From NCBI GenBank assembly GCA_000335715.1, contig AMYZ01000003.1, positions 239,719 through 303,718 on the forward strand: a stretch of 64,000 nucleotides of DNA, in the 5' to 3' direction. The translations under genes were made by a program, and so were the position numbers. Positions 8,573 through 17,822 of this stretch are shown one piece after another; the first letter of the stretch is position 1; the number at the start of each line of letters is the position of its first letter. Source of the DNA: a beta proteobacterium L13. GTDB taxonomy: Bacteria; Pseudomonadota; Gammaproteobacteria; Burkholderiales; Chromobacteriaceae. The notes beneath the pieces are model-generated. The model was not told where the DNA came from and ran no database searches. It saw nothing but the letters and a program-made list of their open reading frames with translations.

Positions 8573-9772
8573 TCAGGCCTGCCAGCCATCCGGCACCTGG
8601 CCAAAGCGTAGCTGCGGTGTGCCGTGCCAGTCGGCACACTGCTGCAGCGCTTTCAGGATCTCCTGCTGCAGGCGTTTGCCCGGTTTGATGCCGGGTTCCA
8701 GGTACAGCGCCTTTACCTCGAACACGCCCTGCGCGCGGTGCGCCTTGGCGTCCAGCCGCCCCACCAGTTGGCCGCGTACCAACAGCGGCAGCACAAAGTA
8801 ACCGTATTGGCGTTTGGGCGCCGGGGTATAGCATTCGATGCGGTAGTCAAAGCCGAACAGCTGGCTGGCGCGCGCACGGTGCCATACCACCGGGTCGAAT
8901 GGCGACAGCACGGTGCTGGCGCTGGCTTTCAGCTGGCCGTCTGCGGCCAACCTTAGTGTGTCCTGCAGGCTGTGATGCACGTAGCTGTTGCCTGGCAGGC
9001 CTTCTACCTGCACCGGCAGCAGCTCGCCGCTGTCGATCAGCGGGGCCAGCTCGGCGGCGCCGACCTTGCCGCGCAGGCGGTAGTAGTCGCCCACCCAGCC
9101 GGCCTGCACCAGGCCCAGCGCACGGCAGCTGGCGCGGATCATGTCGTGGCGGGCGCTGGCCGGGGTGGGCAGGTGTTGCGCGTCGTCCCACTGCGGCAGT
9201 ACGCGCTCGGCCAGGTCGTACACGCGCTGGAAGTTGTCGCGCTGGCGCACCATCAGCTTGCCACTGGTGAACAACACCTCCAGATGGCGCTTTTCCGGTT
9301 TCCAGTCCCACCAGCCATTGCCCTTGCCGCCCTGGCGTGCAAAGTCGCGCGAGCGTACCGGGCCGTGCTGGCGGATGTACGCCAGCAGCTGCTCGATGTC
9401 GGTACGGTGTTTGTCCATCCAGCTGACCGAGTATTTCCAGCCCATGGCCGCCGGGTCCAGCATGCGGTGGCGCAGCAGGCGGTAGTCTTCCACTGGCACG
9501 AAACAGGCTTCGTGCGCCCAGTACTCGAACAGCGCACCGTCGGCCAGCAGGCCGTCCAGCCAGGCCGGGTCGTAGTGGCCCAGGCGGCTGTACAGCACCA
9601 GGTAGGGGCTGCGCGCCACCACGCTGATGGTGTCGATCTGCAGCAGCGCCATGCGGCGGATGGTGGCCAGTACGTCGGCGCGGGTGGCTTTGCGCCGTGG
9701 TGCGGCCAACAGGCCTTGCGCGGCCAGGTGCAGCGCACGGGCGGCGGTGAGCGACAGGTGGACAGTAGACAT
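8573..9772 (-). CDS. YcaQ/AlkX-type winged-helix DNA glycosylase (interstrand crosslink repair family)
   Basis: 399 residues. The N-terminal LSLTAARALHLAAQGL and LLQIDTISVVARSPYLVLYSRLG match the HTH_42/YcaQ family. The Gln-Ile-Asp triad there corresponds to the QxD catalytic motif that, as I recall, distinguishes YcaQ/AlkX from the AlkZ (QxQ) branch. Members unhook alkylated bases and nitrogen-mustard-type crosslinks. Later conserved stretches are FEYWAHEACFVP, LSPFDPVVWHR and FDYRIECYTP. ATG at 9772 (MSTVHLS) fits the family N-terminus; upstream in-frame codons are not conserved. It is a single gene, convergent with the secreted-protein gene 27 bp away. Confidence 0.85.
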   Translation of the reverse strand: MSTVHLSLTAARALHLAAQGLLAAPRRKATRADVLATIRRMALLQIDTISVVARSPYLVLYSRLGHYDPAWLDGLLADGALFEYWAHEACFVPVEDYRLLRHRMLDPAAMGWKYSVSWMDKHRTDIEQLLAYIRQHGPVRSRDFARQGGKGNGWWDWKPEKRHLEVLFTSGKLMVRQRDNFQRVYDLAERVLPQWDDAQHLPTPASARHDMIRASCRALGLVQAGWVGDYYRLRGKVGAAELAPLIDSGELLPVQVEGLPGNSYVHHSLQDTLRLAADGQLKASASTVLSPFDPVVWHRARASQLFGFDYRIECYTPAPKRQYGYFVLPLLVRGQLVGRLDAKAHRAQGVFEVKALYLEPGIKPGKRLQQEILKALQQCADWHGTPQLRFGQVPDGWQA

Positions 9773-10047
9773 GGCAATAAAATGACAGGATGAACAGTGT
9801 GTACAGCATAGCCGTTCGCCAGCGGCGGCGGGCAGCGGGTAGAATGCTGGCGGCCTGTCACCACGGGCAGTTTCCCGCATGGCATGACTGTGCCAAGCTA
9901 TGGGGGCTGCGTGTATTGGCAGCGTCTTTTGTTCTTTGAGTGCGCTACTGCGCCGGCATACCTGCCGGGCGTGGCGCTACGTGGGCCTGTTGGCCTGACC
10001 CAACCTGAACCGCGGCGGCCACCCCGCTACGGCAAGGAGCGATCTTT

Positions 10048-11913
10048 ATGTTGTTTTCCTGGTTTGAACGCCGGGTAGATGCCTACCCGGATACCCCCCC
10101 TCCGCAACCCCCGAAAGGGTTTTTCCCGTTTGTGTGGTCGGCCACCGCCGGCATGCGCGGCCTGATTCTGGGCATGGCGCTGCTGACCGCCACCATCGGT
10201 GCCTTCGAGGCGCTGCTGTTTTCCATGCTGGGCTCGATTGTGGACTGGCTCAGCCACGTGCCACCGGCACAGCTATGGGACAAAGAGCGCGATAACCTGC
10301 TGCTCTTGGCCGCCATCCTGCTGGCCAGCCCGCTGCTGATTGCGCTGCAGGCCATGGCCAAGTACCAGGGCCTGTTCGGTAATTTCCCCATGCGCCTGCG
10401 CTGGCATTTCCACCGCCACCTGCTGAACCAGAGCATGGCGTTTTACCAGGACGAGTTTGCCGGCCGCGTGTCGGCCAAGGTGATGCAGACGGCGCTGGCG
10501 GTGCGCGACACCGTGCTGATCATCACCGACATCATGGTGTTTGTGGTGATCTACTTCATCACCATGGTGGCGGTGGTGGGCAGCTTCGACACCGTGCTGC
10601 TGTGGCCCTTCCTGGCCTGGCTGGCGCTGTACGTCGCCGCCTTGCGTTTCTTTGTGCCGCGCCTGGGCCGTGCCGCCGGCGAGCAGGCCGACGCGCGCAG
10701 CCTGATGACCGGGCGCATTACCGACGCCTACACCAATATCGCCACGGTAAAGCTGTTCTCGCAGGGCAACCATGAGGCACGCTTTGCCAAAGGCGCGATG
10801 CAGGAGTTCATGCTCACCGCCTACCGCCAGATGCGGCTGGTGAGCGGCTTCGAGATCGTTAACCACATCCTTAGCATGGGCCTGATTGCCAGCACCGCCG
10901 GCGCCACGCTGTGGCTGTGGAGCCGTGGCGAGGTAGGCGTGGGCGCGGTGGCGGCCGCCACTGCCATGGCGCTGCGCCTGAACGGCGTGTCGCACTGGAT
11001 CATGTGGGAGATGTCCAGCCTGTTCGAGAACATCGGCACAGTGCAAGACGGCATTACCACGCTGTCGCGTCCGATTGCCATCCACGACGCGCCGGACGCC
11101 CGCCCGCTGCAGGTTGGCCGCGGCGAGCTGCGTTTCGACAACGTGCGCTTCAGCTACGGCGGCGAAAAAGTAGTGATCGACGGCCTGAACCTGACCATCC
11201 GCCCCGGCGAGAAAATCGGCCTGGTTGGCCGCAGTGGCGCCGGCAAGTCCACCATCGTCAACCTGCTGCTGCGTTTTTACGAGCTGGAAAGCGGCCGCAT
11301 CCTGATAGATGGCCAGGACATCCGCCAGGTGACGCAGGACAGCCTGCGCGCGCAGGTGGGCATGGTGACGCAAGACACCTCGCTGCTGCACCGCTCGGTA
11401 CGCGACAACCTGTGCTACGGCCGCATGCAGGCCAGCGACGAGGAAATGATCGCCGCGGCGCAAAAGGCCGAGGCACACGAGTTCATCCTGCAGCTAACCG
11501 ACCCCAAGGGCCGCCACGGTTACGACGCCCACGTGGGCGAGCGTGGCGTCAAGCTGTCCGGTGGCCAGCGCCAGCGCGTGGCCATCGCCCGCGTGATGCT
11601 GAAAGACGCGCCGATTCTGTTGCTGGACGAAGCCACCAGCGCGCTGGACTCCGAAGTAGAAGCCGCCATCCAGAGCAGCCTGTACCGGCTGATGGAAGGC
11701 AAAACCGTGGTGGCCATCGCCCACCGCCTGTCCACCATCGCCGCCATGGACCGGCTGATCGTGCTGGATAAGGGCCGCGTGGTAGAAGAGGGCAGCCACG
11801 AGCAACTGCTGGCCAAGGGCGGCCTGTACGCCCGGCTGTGGGCGCACCAGAGCGGCGGCTTCCTGGGCGAGGAGATCGACCCCGAGGAAGAAGCCGCTCT
11901 GGCGGCCAGCTAA
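10048..11913 (+). CDS. ABC exporter, fused permease and ATPase (multidrug/lipid type)
   Basis: A 621-residue half-transporter for the inner membrane that would dimerise. It has an N-terminal six-helix membrane domain (about 35-330) followed by a nucleotide-binding domain: Walker A GRSGAGKS near 396-403, signature LSGGQRQRVAIA near 504-515, Walker B ILLLDEATSALD near 516-527 and the H-loop AHRLST. ATG at 10048 follows AAGGAG at 10033. The substrate is unknown, and many similar betaproteobacterial proteins are only called multidrug or lipid exporters. It stands alone and is followed by an AAGGTTGGCCGCA copy and a terminator. Confidence 0.93.
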   Translation: MLFSWFERRVDAYPDTPPPQPPKGFFPFVWSATAGMRGLILGMALLTATIGAFEALLFSMLGSIVDWLSHVPPAQLWDKERDNLLLLAAILLASPLLIALQAMAKYQGLFGNFPMRLRWHFHRHLLNQSMAFYQDEFAGRVSAKVMQTALAVRDTVLIITDIMVFVVIYFITMVAVVGSFDTVLLWPFLAWLALYVAALRFFVPRLGRAAGEQADARSLMTGRITDAYTNIATVKLFSQGNHEARFAKGAMQEFMLTAYRQMRLVSGFEIVNHILSMGLIASTAGATLWLWSRGEVGVGAVAAATAMALRLNGVSHWIMWEMSSLFENIGTVQDGITTLSRPIAIHDAPDARPLQVGRGELRFDNVRFSYGGEKVVIDGLNLTIRPGEKIGLVGRSGAGKSTIVNLLLRFYELESGRILIDGQDIRQVTQDSLRAQVGMVTQDTSLLHRSVRDNLCYGRMQASDEEMIAAAQKAEAHEFILQLTDPKGRHGYDAHVGERGVKLSGGQRQRVAIARVMLKDAPILLLDEATSALDSEVEAAIQSSLYRLMEGKTVVAIAHRLSTIAAMDRLIVLDKGRVVEEGSHEQLLAKGGLYARLWAHQSGGFLGEEIDPEEEAALAAS

Positions 11914-11934
11914 GGTTGGCCGCAGGCTGACGAC

Positions 11935-11962
11935 AGCCCCCTTCTGCGGAAGGGGGCTTTTT
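11935..11962 (+). terminator. Rho-independent terminator of the ABC exporter
   Basis: Stem AGCCCCCTTC paired with GAAGGGGGCT around a TGCG loop, followed by TTTTTC. It lies 22 bp after the stop codon, just beyond the AAGGTTGGCCGCA copy at 11912-11924. Confidence 0.9.
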
Positions 11963-11987
11963 CTTGCGGCGGGTCTGGCGCAATAAA

Positions 11988-12003
11988 GTAGTGAAGTCAC
12001 TAC
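11988..12003. promoter_or_regulatory. Candidate operator GTAGT-N6-ACTAC upstream of pckG
   Basis: GTAGTGAAGTCACTAC is an inverted repeat with 7-bp arms around two central bases. It lies about 230 bp upstream of the pckG start in the gap after the ABC-exporter terminator. The same GTAGT-N6-ACTAC geometry occurs upstream of gap (32689-32704) and downstream of gap (34093-34108). The shared pattern beside PEP/glycolytic genes suggests a carbon-metabolism regulator. No -35/-10 pair could be fixed with confidence. Confidence 0.45.
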
Positions 12004-12163
12004 GCCTTGCCGCCGATCAGCCAGCCGTTTGCGATCTTTACGCAACAAAAAGGCGTGACGCATCCCTAAATTGTGATGGCGTTTGCGTTAAAACAGACAG
12101 GGTTGTACCTCATTGACTACAGCTGGGCGATAATGCCGCAGCCCCCTCAGGGCGGCCTACCAG

Positions 12164-12196
12164 ACCCGCCCGGCCTTCGGGAAGGGGGCGGGTTTT
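12164..12196 (+). promoter_or_regulatory. Terminator-like hairpin in the pckG leader (possible attenuator)
   Basis: ACCCGCCC pairs with GGGCGGGT, with an inner CCTT/AAGG extension around CGGG, and is followed by TTTTG. The hairpin ends about 36 bp before the pckG ATG. It could terminate read-through from upstream or attenuate pckG transcription. The upstream exporter already has its own terminator at 11935, so attenuation or a processed leader is plausible. Confidence 0.5.
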
Positions 12197-12231
12197 GTCG
12201 GCTGCTCTGCCCAACTCATGACGAGGTAGAC

Positions 12232-14055
12232 ATGACCCTGCAAGCCCCGAGCTTTGTTCGCCACCAGAAACTGATCGACTGGGTAGCCGAAGTGGCCGCC
12301 CTCACCAAACCCGCTGCCATCCACTGGGTAGACGGTTCCGAAGCGGAAAACCAGCAGCTGCTGGCCAAGATGGTGGCCGCCGGCACCCTCACCGCGCTGA
12401 ACCCGGAAAAACGCCCCAACTCCTACGCTGCTTTCTCCGACCCGTCCGACGTGGCACGCGTGGAAGACCGCACCTTTGTCTGCAGCGCCCGCCGCGAAGA
12501 CGCCGGCCCCAACAACAACTGGATGGACCCGGCCGAAATGCGCGGCACGCTGCAAGGCCTGTTCGACGGCTGCATGGCCGGCCGCACCCTGTACGTGATT
12601 CCGTTCAGCATGGGCCCGCTGGGCTCGCCGATTGCCCACGTGGGTATCGAGCTGACCGACTCGCCGTACGTGGTGGCCTCGATGCGCATCATGACCCGCA
12701 TGGGCCGCAATGTGTACGAAGTGCTGGGCGAAGACGGCCCCTTCGTGCCCTGCGTGCACAGCGTGGGCGCACCGTTGGCCGCAGGCGAGGCCGACAAGCC
12801 GTGGCCGTGCAACCCGGACACCAAGTACATCGTGCATTACCCGGAAACCCGCGAAATCTGGTCGTACGGCTCTGGCTACGGCGGCAACGCGCTGCTGGGC
12901 AAGAAGTGCTTTGCGCTGCGCATTGCTTCCACCATGGGCCGCGACCAGGGCTGGCTGGCCGAACACATGCTGATCCTGGGCGTGGAAAACCCGCAAGGCG
13001 ACAAGCGCTACGTGGCCGCTGCCTTCCCTAGTGCCTGTGGCAAGACCAACTTCGCCATGCTGATTCCGCCCAAGACCTACGACGGCTGGAAAGTTACCAC
13101 CGTGGGCGACGACATCGCCTGGATCAAACCGTCGGCGGATGGCCAGCTGTACGCCATCAACCCGGAAAACGGCTACTTCGGCGTGGCGCCGGGCACCTCG
13201 GTAAAGTCCAACCCCAACGCCATGGCGATGCTGAACGAAGGCGTGATTTTCACCAACGTAGCGCTTACCGACGACGGCGACGTGTGGTGGGAAGGCATGA
13301 GCAAGGATATTCCGGCGCACCTGACCGACTGGCAGGGCAAGGACTGGACGCCGGAAATCGCCAAGGAAACCGGCCGCAAGGCGGCGCACCCGAACGCGCG
13401 CTTTACCGTACCGGCGGCCAAGTGCCCGTCGCTGGACCCGGCGTGGAACGACCCGGCTGGTGTGCCGATCTCGGCCTTCATCTTTGGTGGCCGCCGCTCG
13501 TCCACCGTGCCGCTGGTGTTTGAAGCTGCCAGCTGGGAAGACGGCGTGTACATGGCCGCCACCATGGGCTCGGAAACCACCGCTGCAGCGTTTGGCGCGC
13601 AGGGCGTTACCCGCCGCGACCCGTTTGCCATGCTGCCGTTCTGCGGCTACCACATGGGCGACTACTTCCAGCACTGGCTGGGCATGGCCGACAAGGTGAG
13701 CAAGCTGCCGCGCATCTTCTGCGTGAACTGGTTCCGTACCGACGCCGACGGCAAGTTCATCTGGCCGGGTTTTGGCGACAATATGCGCGTGCTGGAATGG
13801 ATAGTTGGCCGCGTACAGGGTACCGCCCAGGCCGAAGACAGCCCGCTGGGCAAGGTGCCGGCCTATGCCCACCTGAACTGGGCTGGTCTGGACGGCTTTA
13901 CCGAGCAGCACTTCCAGCAGCTGATGGTGCTGGACGAAGCCGCCTGGCGCCACGAGCTGGCCGCCCACGACGAGTGGTTTGCCAAACTGGCCGACGCACT
14001 GCCGGCCAGCCTGGCAGCGCGCCGCAGCAAGCTGGCGGCAGCACTGGGCGTGTAA
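12232..14055 (+). CDS. pckG: Phosphoenolpyruvate carboxykinase (GTP)
   Basis: 607 residues, the usual length of the GTP-dependent class. It converts oxaloacetate to PEP for gluconeogenesis. The P-loop FPSACGKTN with the mobile active-site Cys at about 269 is diagnostic of the GTP rather than the ATP enzyme. [22 protein letters not shown] and [11 protein letters not shown] are further family blocks. ATG at 12232 follows GAGG at 12223; in-frame codons further upstream run through the leader hairpin and are not protein-like. It is a single gene with a strong terminator behind it. A GTTGGCCGCA copy lies at 12774. Confidence 0.97.
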   Translation: MTLQAPSFVRHQKLIDWVAEVAALTKPAAIHWVDGSEAENQQLLAKMVAAGTLTALNPEKRPNSYAAFSDPSDVARVEDRTFVCSARREDAGPNNNWMDPAEMRGTLQGLFDGCMAGRTLYVIPFSMGPLGSPIAHVGIELTDSPYVVASMRIMTRMGRNVYEVLGEDGPFVPCVHSVGAPLAAGEADKPWPCNPDTKYIVHYPETREIWSYGSGYGGNALLGKKCFALRIASTMGRDQGWLAEHMLILGVENPQGDKRYVAAAFPSACGKTNFAMLIPPKTYDGWKVTTVGDDIAWIKPSADGQLYAINPENGYFGVAPGTSVKSNPNAMAMLNEGVIFTNVALTDDGDVWWEGMSKDIPAHLTDWQGKDWTPEIAKETGRKAAHPNARFTVPAAKCPSLDPAWNDPAGVPISAFIFGGRRSSTVPLVFEAASWEDGVYMAATMGSETTAAAFGAQGVTRRDPFAMLPFCGYHMGDYFQHWLGMADKVSKLPRIFCVNWFRTDADGKFIWPGFGDNMRVLEWIVGRVQGTAQAEDSPLGKVPAYAHLNWAGLDGFTEQHFQQLMVLDEAAWRHELAAHDEWFAKLADALPASLAARRSKLAAALGV

Positions 14056-14075
14056 AACTGCTGTCTGGCTAAGAG

Positions 14076-14102
14076 AAAGCCTGCCGTTTGGCAGGCTTTT
14101 TT
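14076..14102 (+). terminator. Rho-independent terminator of pckG
   Basis: Stem AAAGCCTGCC paired with GGCAGGCTTT around a GTTT loop, followed by TTT, 21 bp after the pckG stop. Confidence 0.92.
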
Positions 14103-14106
14103 CATG

Positions 14107-14136
14107 ATGCGGCCAACCTGGCAAGGTTGGCCGCAT
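14107..14136. repeat. Head-to-head pair of the GTTGGCCGCA motif forming a 13-bp stem
   Basis: The left arm 14107-14119 (ATGCGGCCAACCT) and right arm 14124-14136 (AGGTTGGCCGCAT) are perfect complements around a four-base GGCA loop. The pair lies between the pckG terminator and the end of the minus-strand qorA gene (14141). It could act as an additional bidirectional terminator stem, but neither flank has a T-run. Paired copies after genes are typical of uptake sequences in Neisseria and Haemophilus. Confidence 0.85.
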
Positions 14137-14140
14137 GTTT

Positions 14141-15115
14141 TTACGGCAGCAGGATCAGCGAGCCGGTGGTGCGGCGTGCTTCCAGGTCGCGGTGCGCCTG
14201 CGCGGCGTCGGCCAGCGCGTAGCGCGCCGACGGCTGCACCTTCACCGTGCCGTTGGTCACCTGTTCGAACACCGCGCCGGCCAGTGTTTCCAGCTCGGCG
14301 CGGGTGGCAATGTAGTCGTGCAGGCGCGGGCGGGTGAAGAATAGCGAGCCTTTCTGCGCCAGCAGTAGCGGCGAAAAATCCGGCACCGCGCCGCTGGCGT
14401 TGCCGAAGCTGACGAACATGCGGCGTGGCGCCAGGCTGTTCAGCGACATCTCGAAGGTGTCTTTGCCCACACTGTCGTACACCACCGGCACACCGGCGCC
14501 GCCAGTGAGTTCGCGCACGCGGGCTGGTACGTCTTCCTCGCGGTAGTTGATGACATGGGCGCAGCCCAGCGCGCGCGCCAGTGCGGCTTTGTCGGCGCTG
14601 CCGACGGTGCCGATCACCGTCACGCCCATGGCCGACAGCCATTGCACGGCAATCTGGCCTACGCCACCGGCTGCGGCGTGCCACAGCACGGTTTGCCCCG
14701 GCTGTACGCGGTAGGTGTGCAGGATCAGGTAGGCCACGGTCATGCCTTGCAGCATCAGGCAGGCGGCGGTGTCGTCGCTAATGCTGTCCGGCAGTTTCAC
14801 CAGGTGTTGCACCGGCATCACGCGCTGCTGGCTGTAGGCGCCCAGCGGGCCACCGGCGTAGGCTACACGGTCGCCTGCGGCAAGATGGTTTACCCCTTCG
14901 CCTACCGCCAGGATGACACCGGCGGCCTCACTACCCAAACCCGAGGGTAGCGGGAGTGGATACAGGCCGCTACGATGGTAGGTATCGATAAAATTTACCC
15001 CGATAGCCGTGTGTTGCAGCAGCACTTCTCCCGGGCCGGGTTGGCCGCAGTCGACGTGTTCGGTTTGCAATACGTCGGGGCCGCCGCTAATGTCAAAACG
15101 GATACGCTGGCTCAT
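14141..15115 (-). CDS. qorA: NADPH:quinone oxidoreductase, zinc-free MDR family
   Basis: 324 residues. It has the N-terminal catalytic domain (GVNFIDTYHRSGLYP, LPSGLGSEAAGVI) without the zinc-binding cysteines of alcohol dehydrogenases, and a Rossmann domain with AAAGGVGQIAVQ near 147-158. These identify the quinone reductase 1 (Qor) group, which reduces quinones by single-electron transfer using NADPH in the cytoplasm. Length is normal. It is a single gene, convergent with pckG. Motif copies occur at 15040 inside it and as a hairpin just past its stop. Confidence 0.93.
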   Translation of the reverse strand: MSQRIRFDISGGPDVLQTEHVDCGQPGPGEVLLQHTAIGVNFIDTYHRSGLYPLPLPSGLGSEAAGVILAVGEGVNHLAAGDRVAYAGGPLGAYSQQRVMPVQHLVKLPDSISDDTAACLMLQGMTVAYLILHTYRVQPGQTVLWHAAAGGVGQIAVQWLSAMGVTVIGTVGSADKAALARALGCAHVINYREEDVPARVRELTGGAGVPVVYDSVGKDTFEMSLNSLAPRRMFVSFGNASGAVPDFSPLLLAQKGSLFFTRPRLHDYIATRAELETLAGAVFEQVTNGTVKVQPSARYALADAAQAHRDLEARRTTGSLILLP

Positions 15116-15227
15116 GGGCTTCCTTATCGAATAGAGTGGGTGGCTACGCGGTAGTGTAGATAGTGCACGAAAGCACGACTTGGCAGGTTAAACAGATTGT
15201 TCAGCGCGGTTCCTGGAAGGGGGGCGT

Positions 15228-15773
15228 ATGAAAGGCGTGGTATTTACCGAGTTTCTGGGTCTGGTGGAGCAAAAGTTCTCTGCGGACATGGTGGATGACA
15301 TCATTGATGATGCCAAGCTGCCGCACGGCGGAGCCTATACCGCCGTGGGCACGTATCCTTTCCCCGAAATGGTGGCGCTGATCGTGGCGCTGTCCAAGCG
15401 CACCGAGCTGGAGGTGCCGGTGCTGATACATGCTTTCGGTCAGTATTTGTTCGGCCGCTTTTTCGTGCTGTATCCGGCATTCATCAATGCTTGCAGCAGC
15501 ACCATCGAGCTGGTCAGCCATATCGAACAGGTGATTCACACCGAGGTACGCAAGCTGTACCCCGATGCCGAGCTGCCGTCTTTCGAGGTGGAATCGCATA
15601 CCGCGCAGCGCCTGAGCGTGGTGTACCGGTCTCCGCGTTGCCTAGCTGACCTGGCGGTGGGCCTGATAGACGGGGCGGTAGCGCATTACGGCGAGCAGGG
15701 CCACCTGCACCTGCAGCGGGAAGCGCTGGATGCCGACGGTACGACGGTGCGCTTTATCCTGGAAAAAACATGA
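15228..15773 (+). CDS. H-NOX heme nitric-oxide sensor protein
   Basis: 181 residues, the size of bacterial stand-alone H-NOX proteins. The expected proximal heme ligand is His104 in VIHTEVRKLYPDAELPSF, and YRSPR at 133-137 is the invariant Y-x-S-x-R motif that holds the heme propionates. These proteins bind NO (or O2) at femto- to nanomolar level and control a partner kinase or cyclase. The partner here is the hybrid histidine kinase whose ATG overlaps this gene's stop (ATGA at 15770-15773). No promoter was resolved in the 112 bp upstream. Confidence 0.95.
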   Translation: MKGVVFTEFLGLVEQKFSADMVDDIIDDAKLPHGGAYTAVGTYPFPEMVALIVALSKRTELEVPVLIHAFGQYLFGRFFVLYPAFINACSSTIELVSHIEQVIHTEVRKLYPDAELPSFEVESHTAQRLSVVYRSPRCLADLAVGLIDGAVAHYGEQGHLHLQREALDADGTTVRFILEKT

Positions 15774-17131
15774 GTGACGCGGACATTCTCCAGCGCCTGG
15801 AAAAACGGCTGGCTCGCGAACACGCGGCCCGCCTGGAGGCCGAGCGTTTGCTGGAGGCCAAGAGCCTGGCGCTGTATACGGCCAACTGCGAGCTGGCCGA
15901 GGCTGCGCACCAGCTGGAAGAAAAGGTGGCCGAGCGCACGCTGGAGCTGAGCCAGGCACTGGCGCTGGCCGAAGCCGGTGTGCGCGCCAAAACCGAGTTT
16001 CTGGGGGTGATGAGCCACGAACTGCGCACGCCGATGAACGGCATCATGGGCATGGCCGAGCTGTTGGCCGCCACGCCGCTGTCGCCAGCCCAGCGCGAGC
16101 TACTGCATACCTTGCAGGAAAGCGCCGAGGCACAGATGGTGCTGATCAGCGACATTCTGGATTTGTCCTCTATCGAGAATGGCAACCTTACCCTGCGGCG
16201 TGACCCGGTAGACATGGTGGCGCTGCTGGATGGCTTGCTGGCGCAATACCGTATCAGTGCCAATGCCAAAGGCTTGAGCCTGTGGCTGGAGCGCCCGGAT
16301 AGCCTGCCCTGGCTGAAAGGGGACGGCGACCGTTTGCGCCAGGTGCTGGGCAATCTGCTGTCCAATGCATTGAAATTTACTGCCGAAGGCCAGATCAGCC
16401 TGCGCGTAACGCTGGATAAACAGCCGGACGGCTACGGTTACTGGCACGTGGCGGTGAGCGATACCGGCATCGGCATGAGCCCGCAATTGATCAGCCGCCT
16501 GTTCCGAACTTTCGAAATGGCCGACAGCTCGCCCACCCGGCGTTACGGGGGCACAGGCGTGGGTTTGGCGATCAGCCGCCGTCTGGCGCAGGCCATGCAG
16601 GGTGATATCAGCGTGAGCAGCCAGGTCAGCGAAGGAAGCTGCTTTACCTTTAGCTGGCGTGCCGAGACGGTGGCTGCGCCGGTGCTGGCGCCCAGCAGTA
16701 CGCTATCGGCCATCGAGCTGCCAGGCCCTGCCCGCGAGCTGCGTGTGCTGGTGGCCGAGGACAATGCGATCAACCAGAAGCTGATCGTGAAGATGCTGGA
16801 GCGGCTGGGCCTTAGCCGGATTACCCTGGCAGATGACGGCGTACAGGCTGTGGCCGTGATGCAAACCGGCAGTGTCGATCTGGTATTGATGGATATGCAG
16901 ATGCCCAATATGACGGGGCTGGAGGCCACGCAGACCATACGCCGCCAGGACTTGCCGGTGCAGCCGGATATCGTGGCGCTTACCGCCAATGCCTTCGAGG
17001 AAGACCGCCAGGCCTGCATGCAGGCCGGGATGGATGATTTTCTGACCAAGCCGCTAAAACTGGACTTGCTGGCCAGCGTGCTGTGCCACGCCGCCCGTGG
17101 CGACTACGCTGATCAGCGCGACAGCCACTGA
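15770..17131 (+). CDS. H-NOX-associated hybrid histidine kinase
   Basis: 453 residues with no membrane segment. An N-terminal coiled coil (about 5-75) is followed by a HisKA domain with His83 in MSHELRTPMN, a HATPase domain (N-box NLLSNALKFT, DTGIGM, GGTGVGLAIS) and a C-terminal receiver domain (VLVAEDNAINQKL, phosphoacceptor Asp375 in LMDMQMPNM). It is coupled to the H-NOX gene by a 4-bp overlap. In related systems NO-bound H-NOX inhibits the kinase and alters biofilm or c-di-GMP output. No response regulator with an output domain or phosphotransfer protein lies beside it, so the downstream pathway is elsewhere. Confidence 0.95.
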   Translation: MSDADILQRLEKRLAREHAARLEAERLLEAKSLALYTANCELAEAAHQLEEKVAERTLELSQALALAEAGVRAKTEFLGVMSHELRTPMNGIMGMAELLAATPLSPAQRELLHTLQESAEAQMVLISDILDLSSIENGNLTLRRDPVDMVALLDGLLAQYRISANAKGLSLWLERPDSLPWLKGDGDRLRQVLGNLLSNALKFTAEGQISLRVTLDKQPDGYGYWHVAVSDTGIGMSPQLISRLFRTFEMADSSPTRRYGGTGVGLAISRRLAQAMQGDISVSSQVSEGSCFTFSWRAETVAAPVLAPSSTLSAIELPGPARELRVLVAEDNAINQKLIVKMLERLGLSRITLADDGVQAVAVMQTGSVDLVLMDMQMPNMTGLEATQTIRRQDLPVQPDIVALTANAFEEDRQACMQAGMDDFLTKPLKLDLLASVLCHAARGDYADQRDSH

Positions 17132-17166
17132 AACGCGGCCAGGCCAGCCTGGCCTGATCGTGCCGT

Positions 17167-17757
17167 TTAATCGCCGGCTTGGCGCTGTGCCGTCTTCCCT
17201 GCTATGCCCAGCAGGCCGGGCAGGCATTGCGGCCAACCTTGCAAGCGATGATCGTCGCCATTCAATACCGTAGTGCGTGCGCCGGCGTAATGGCGTACCG
17301 CTTCGCGCCAGTCCAGCACCTCGTCTGCCGTGCCCAGCACCAGCCAGTAGTTGGCCGCACGCAGCCGTGGCGGGCGCAGCGCAATCAGCTCGTCCATATG
17401 TTGCGGCCCCAGCGTGTAGTGTTCGCCGGTGTAGGGGTTGTGCAGCGGGCCCATGAAGCGTGCCAGGTCGGCTTCCGGGCGGATGGCCGGGTTGATCAGC
17501 ACGGCGGGCAGGCCGAAGCGTTCGGCCAGACAGGTGGCGTAATAGCCGCCCAGCGAGCTGCCTATCAGCACCAGTGGCTGCTCGATGCTATCGATCAAGG
17601 CTTCCACTTGCGCGATAGCCTGCGCCGGGTAGGGCGACAGCTGCGGGCTGCTAAAGCGGGTGTCGGGGGCGATGGCGTGCAGGTAAGCCTGGGTTTCGCG
17701 TGCCTTGAGCGATTGCGGGCCAGACTGGAAGCCGTGCAGGTACAGGTAATGAGTCAT
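17167..17757 (-). CDS. YqiA-type alpha/beta-hydrolase (esterase)
   Basis: 196 residues. It opens MTHYLYLHGFQSGPQSLKA, contains the nucleophile elbow GSSLGG (Ser68) and INPAIRPEADL, followed by GTADEVLDW and a late GDDHRLQGW with the catalytic His. These match the YqiA/YcfP family of small esterases, which have no established physiological substrate. ATG at 17757 is preferred over an upstream TTG because the protein aligns from MTHYLYLHGF. It is a single cytoplasmic gene between the kinase (convergent) and a binding-protein gene on the same strand. Confidence 0.88.
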   Translation of the reverse strand: MTHYLYLHGFQSGPQSLKARETQAYLHAIAPDTRFSSPQLSPYPAQAIAQVEALIDSIEQPLVLIGSSLGGYYATCLAERFGLPAVLINPAIRPEADLARFMGPLHNPYTGEHYTLGPQHMDELIALRPPRLRAANYWLVLGTADEVLDWREAVRHYAGARTTVLNGDDHRLQGWPQCLPGLLGIAGKTAQRQAGD

Positions 17758-17822
17758 GGTAAGGAATGCTACGGGTGGCAAGCCGTCAGCATAGCTGGCT
17801 CGTGGCCGGCGTCAACCGCGGG

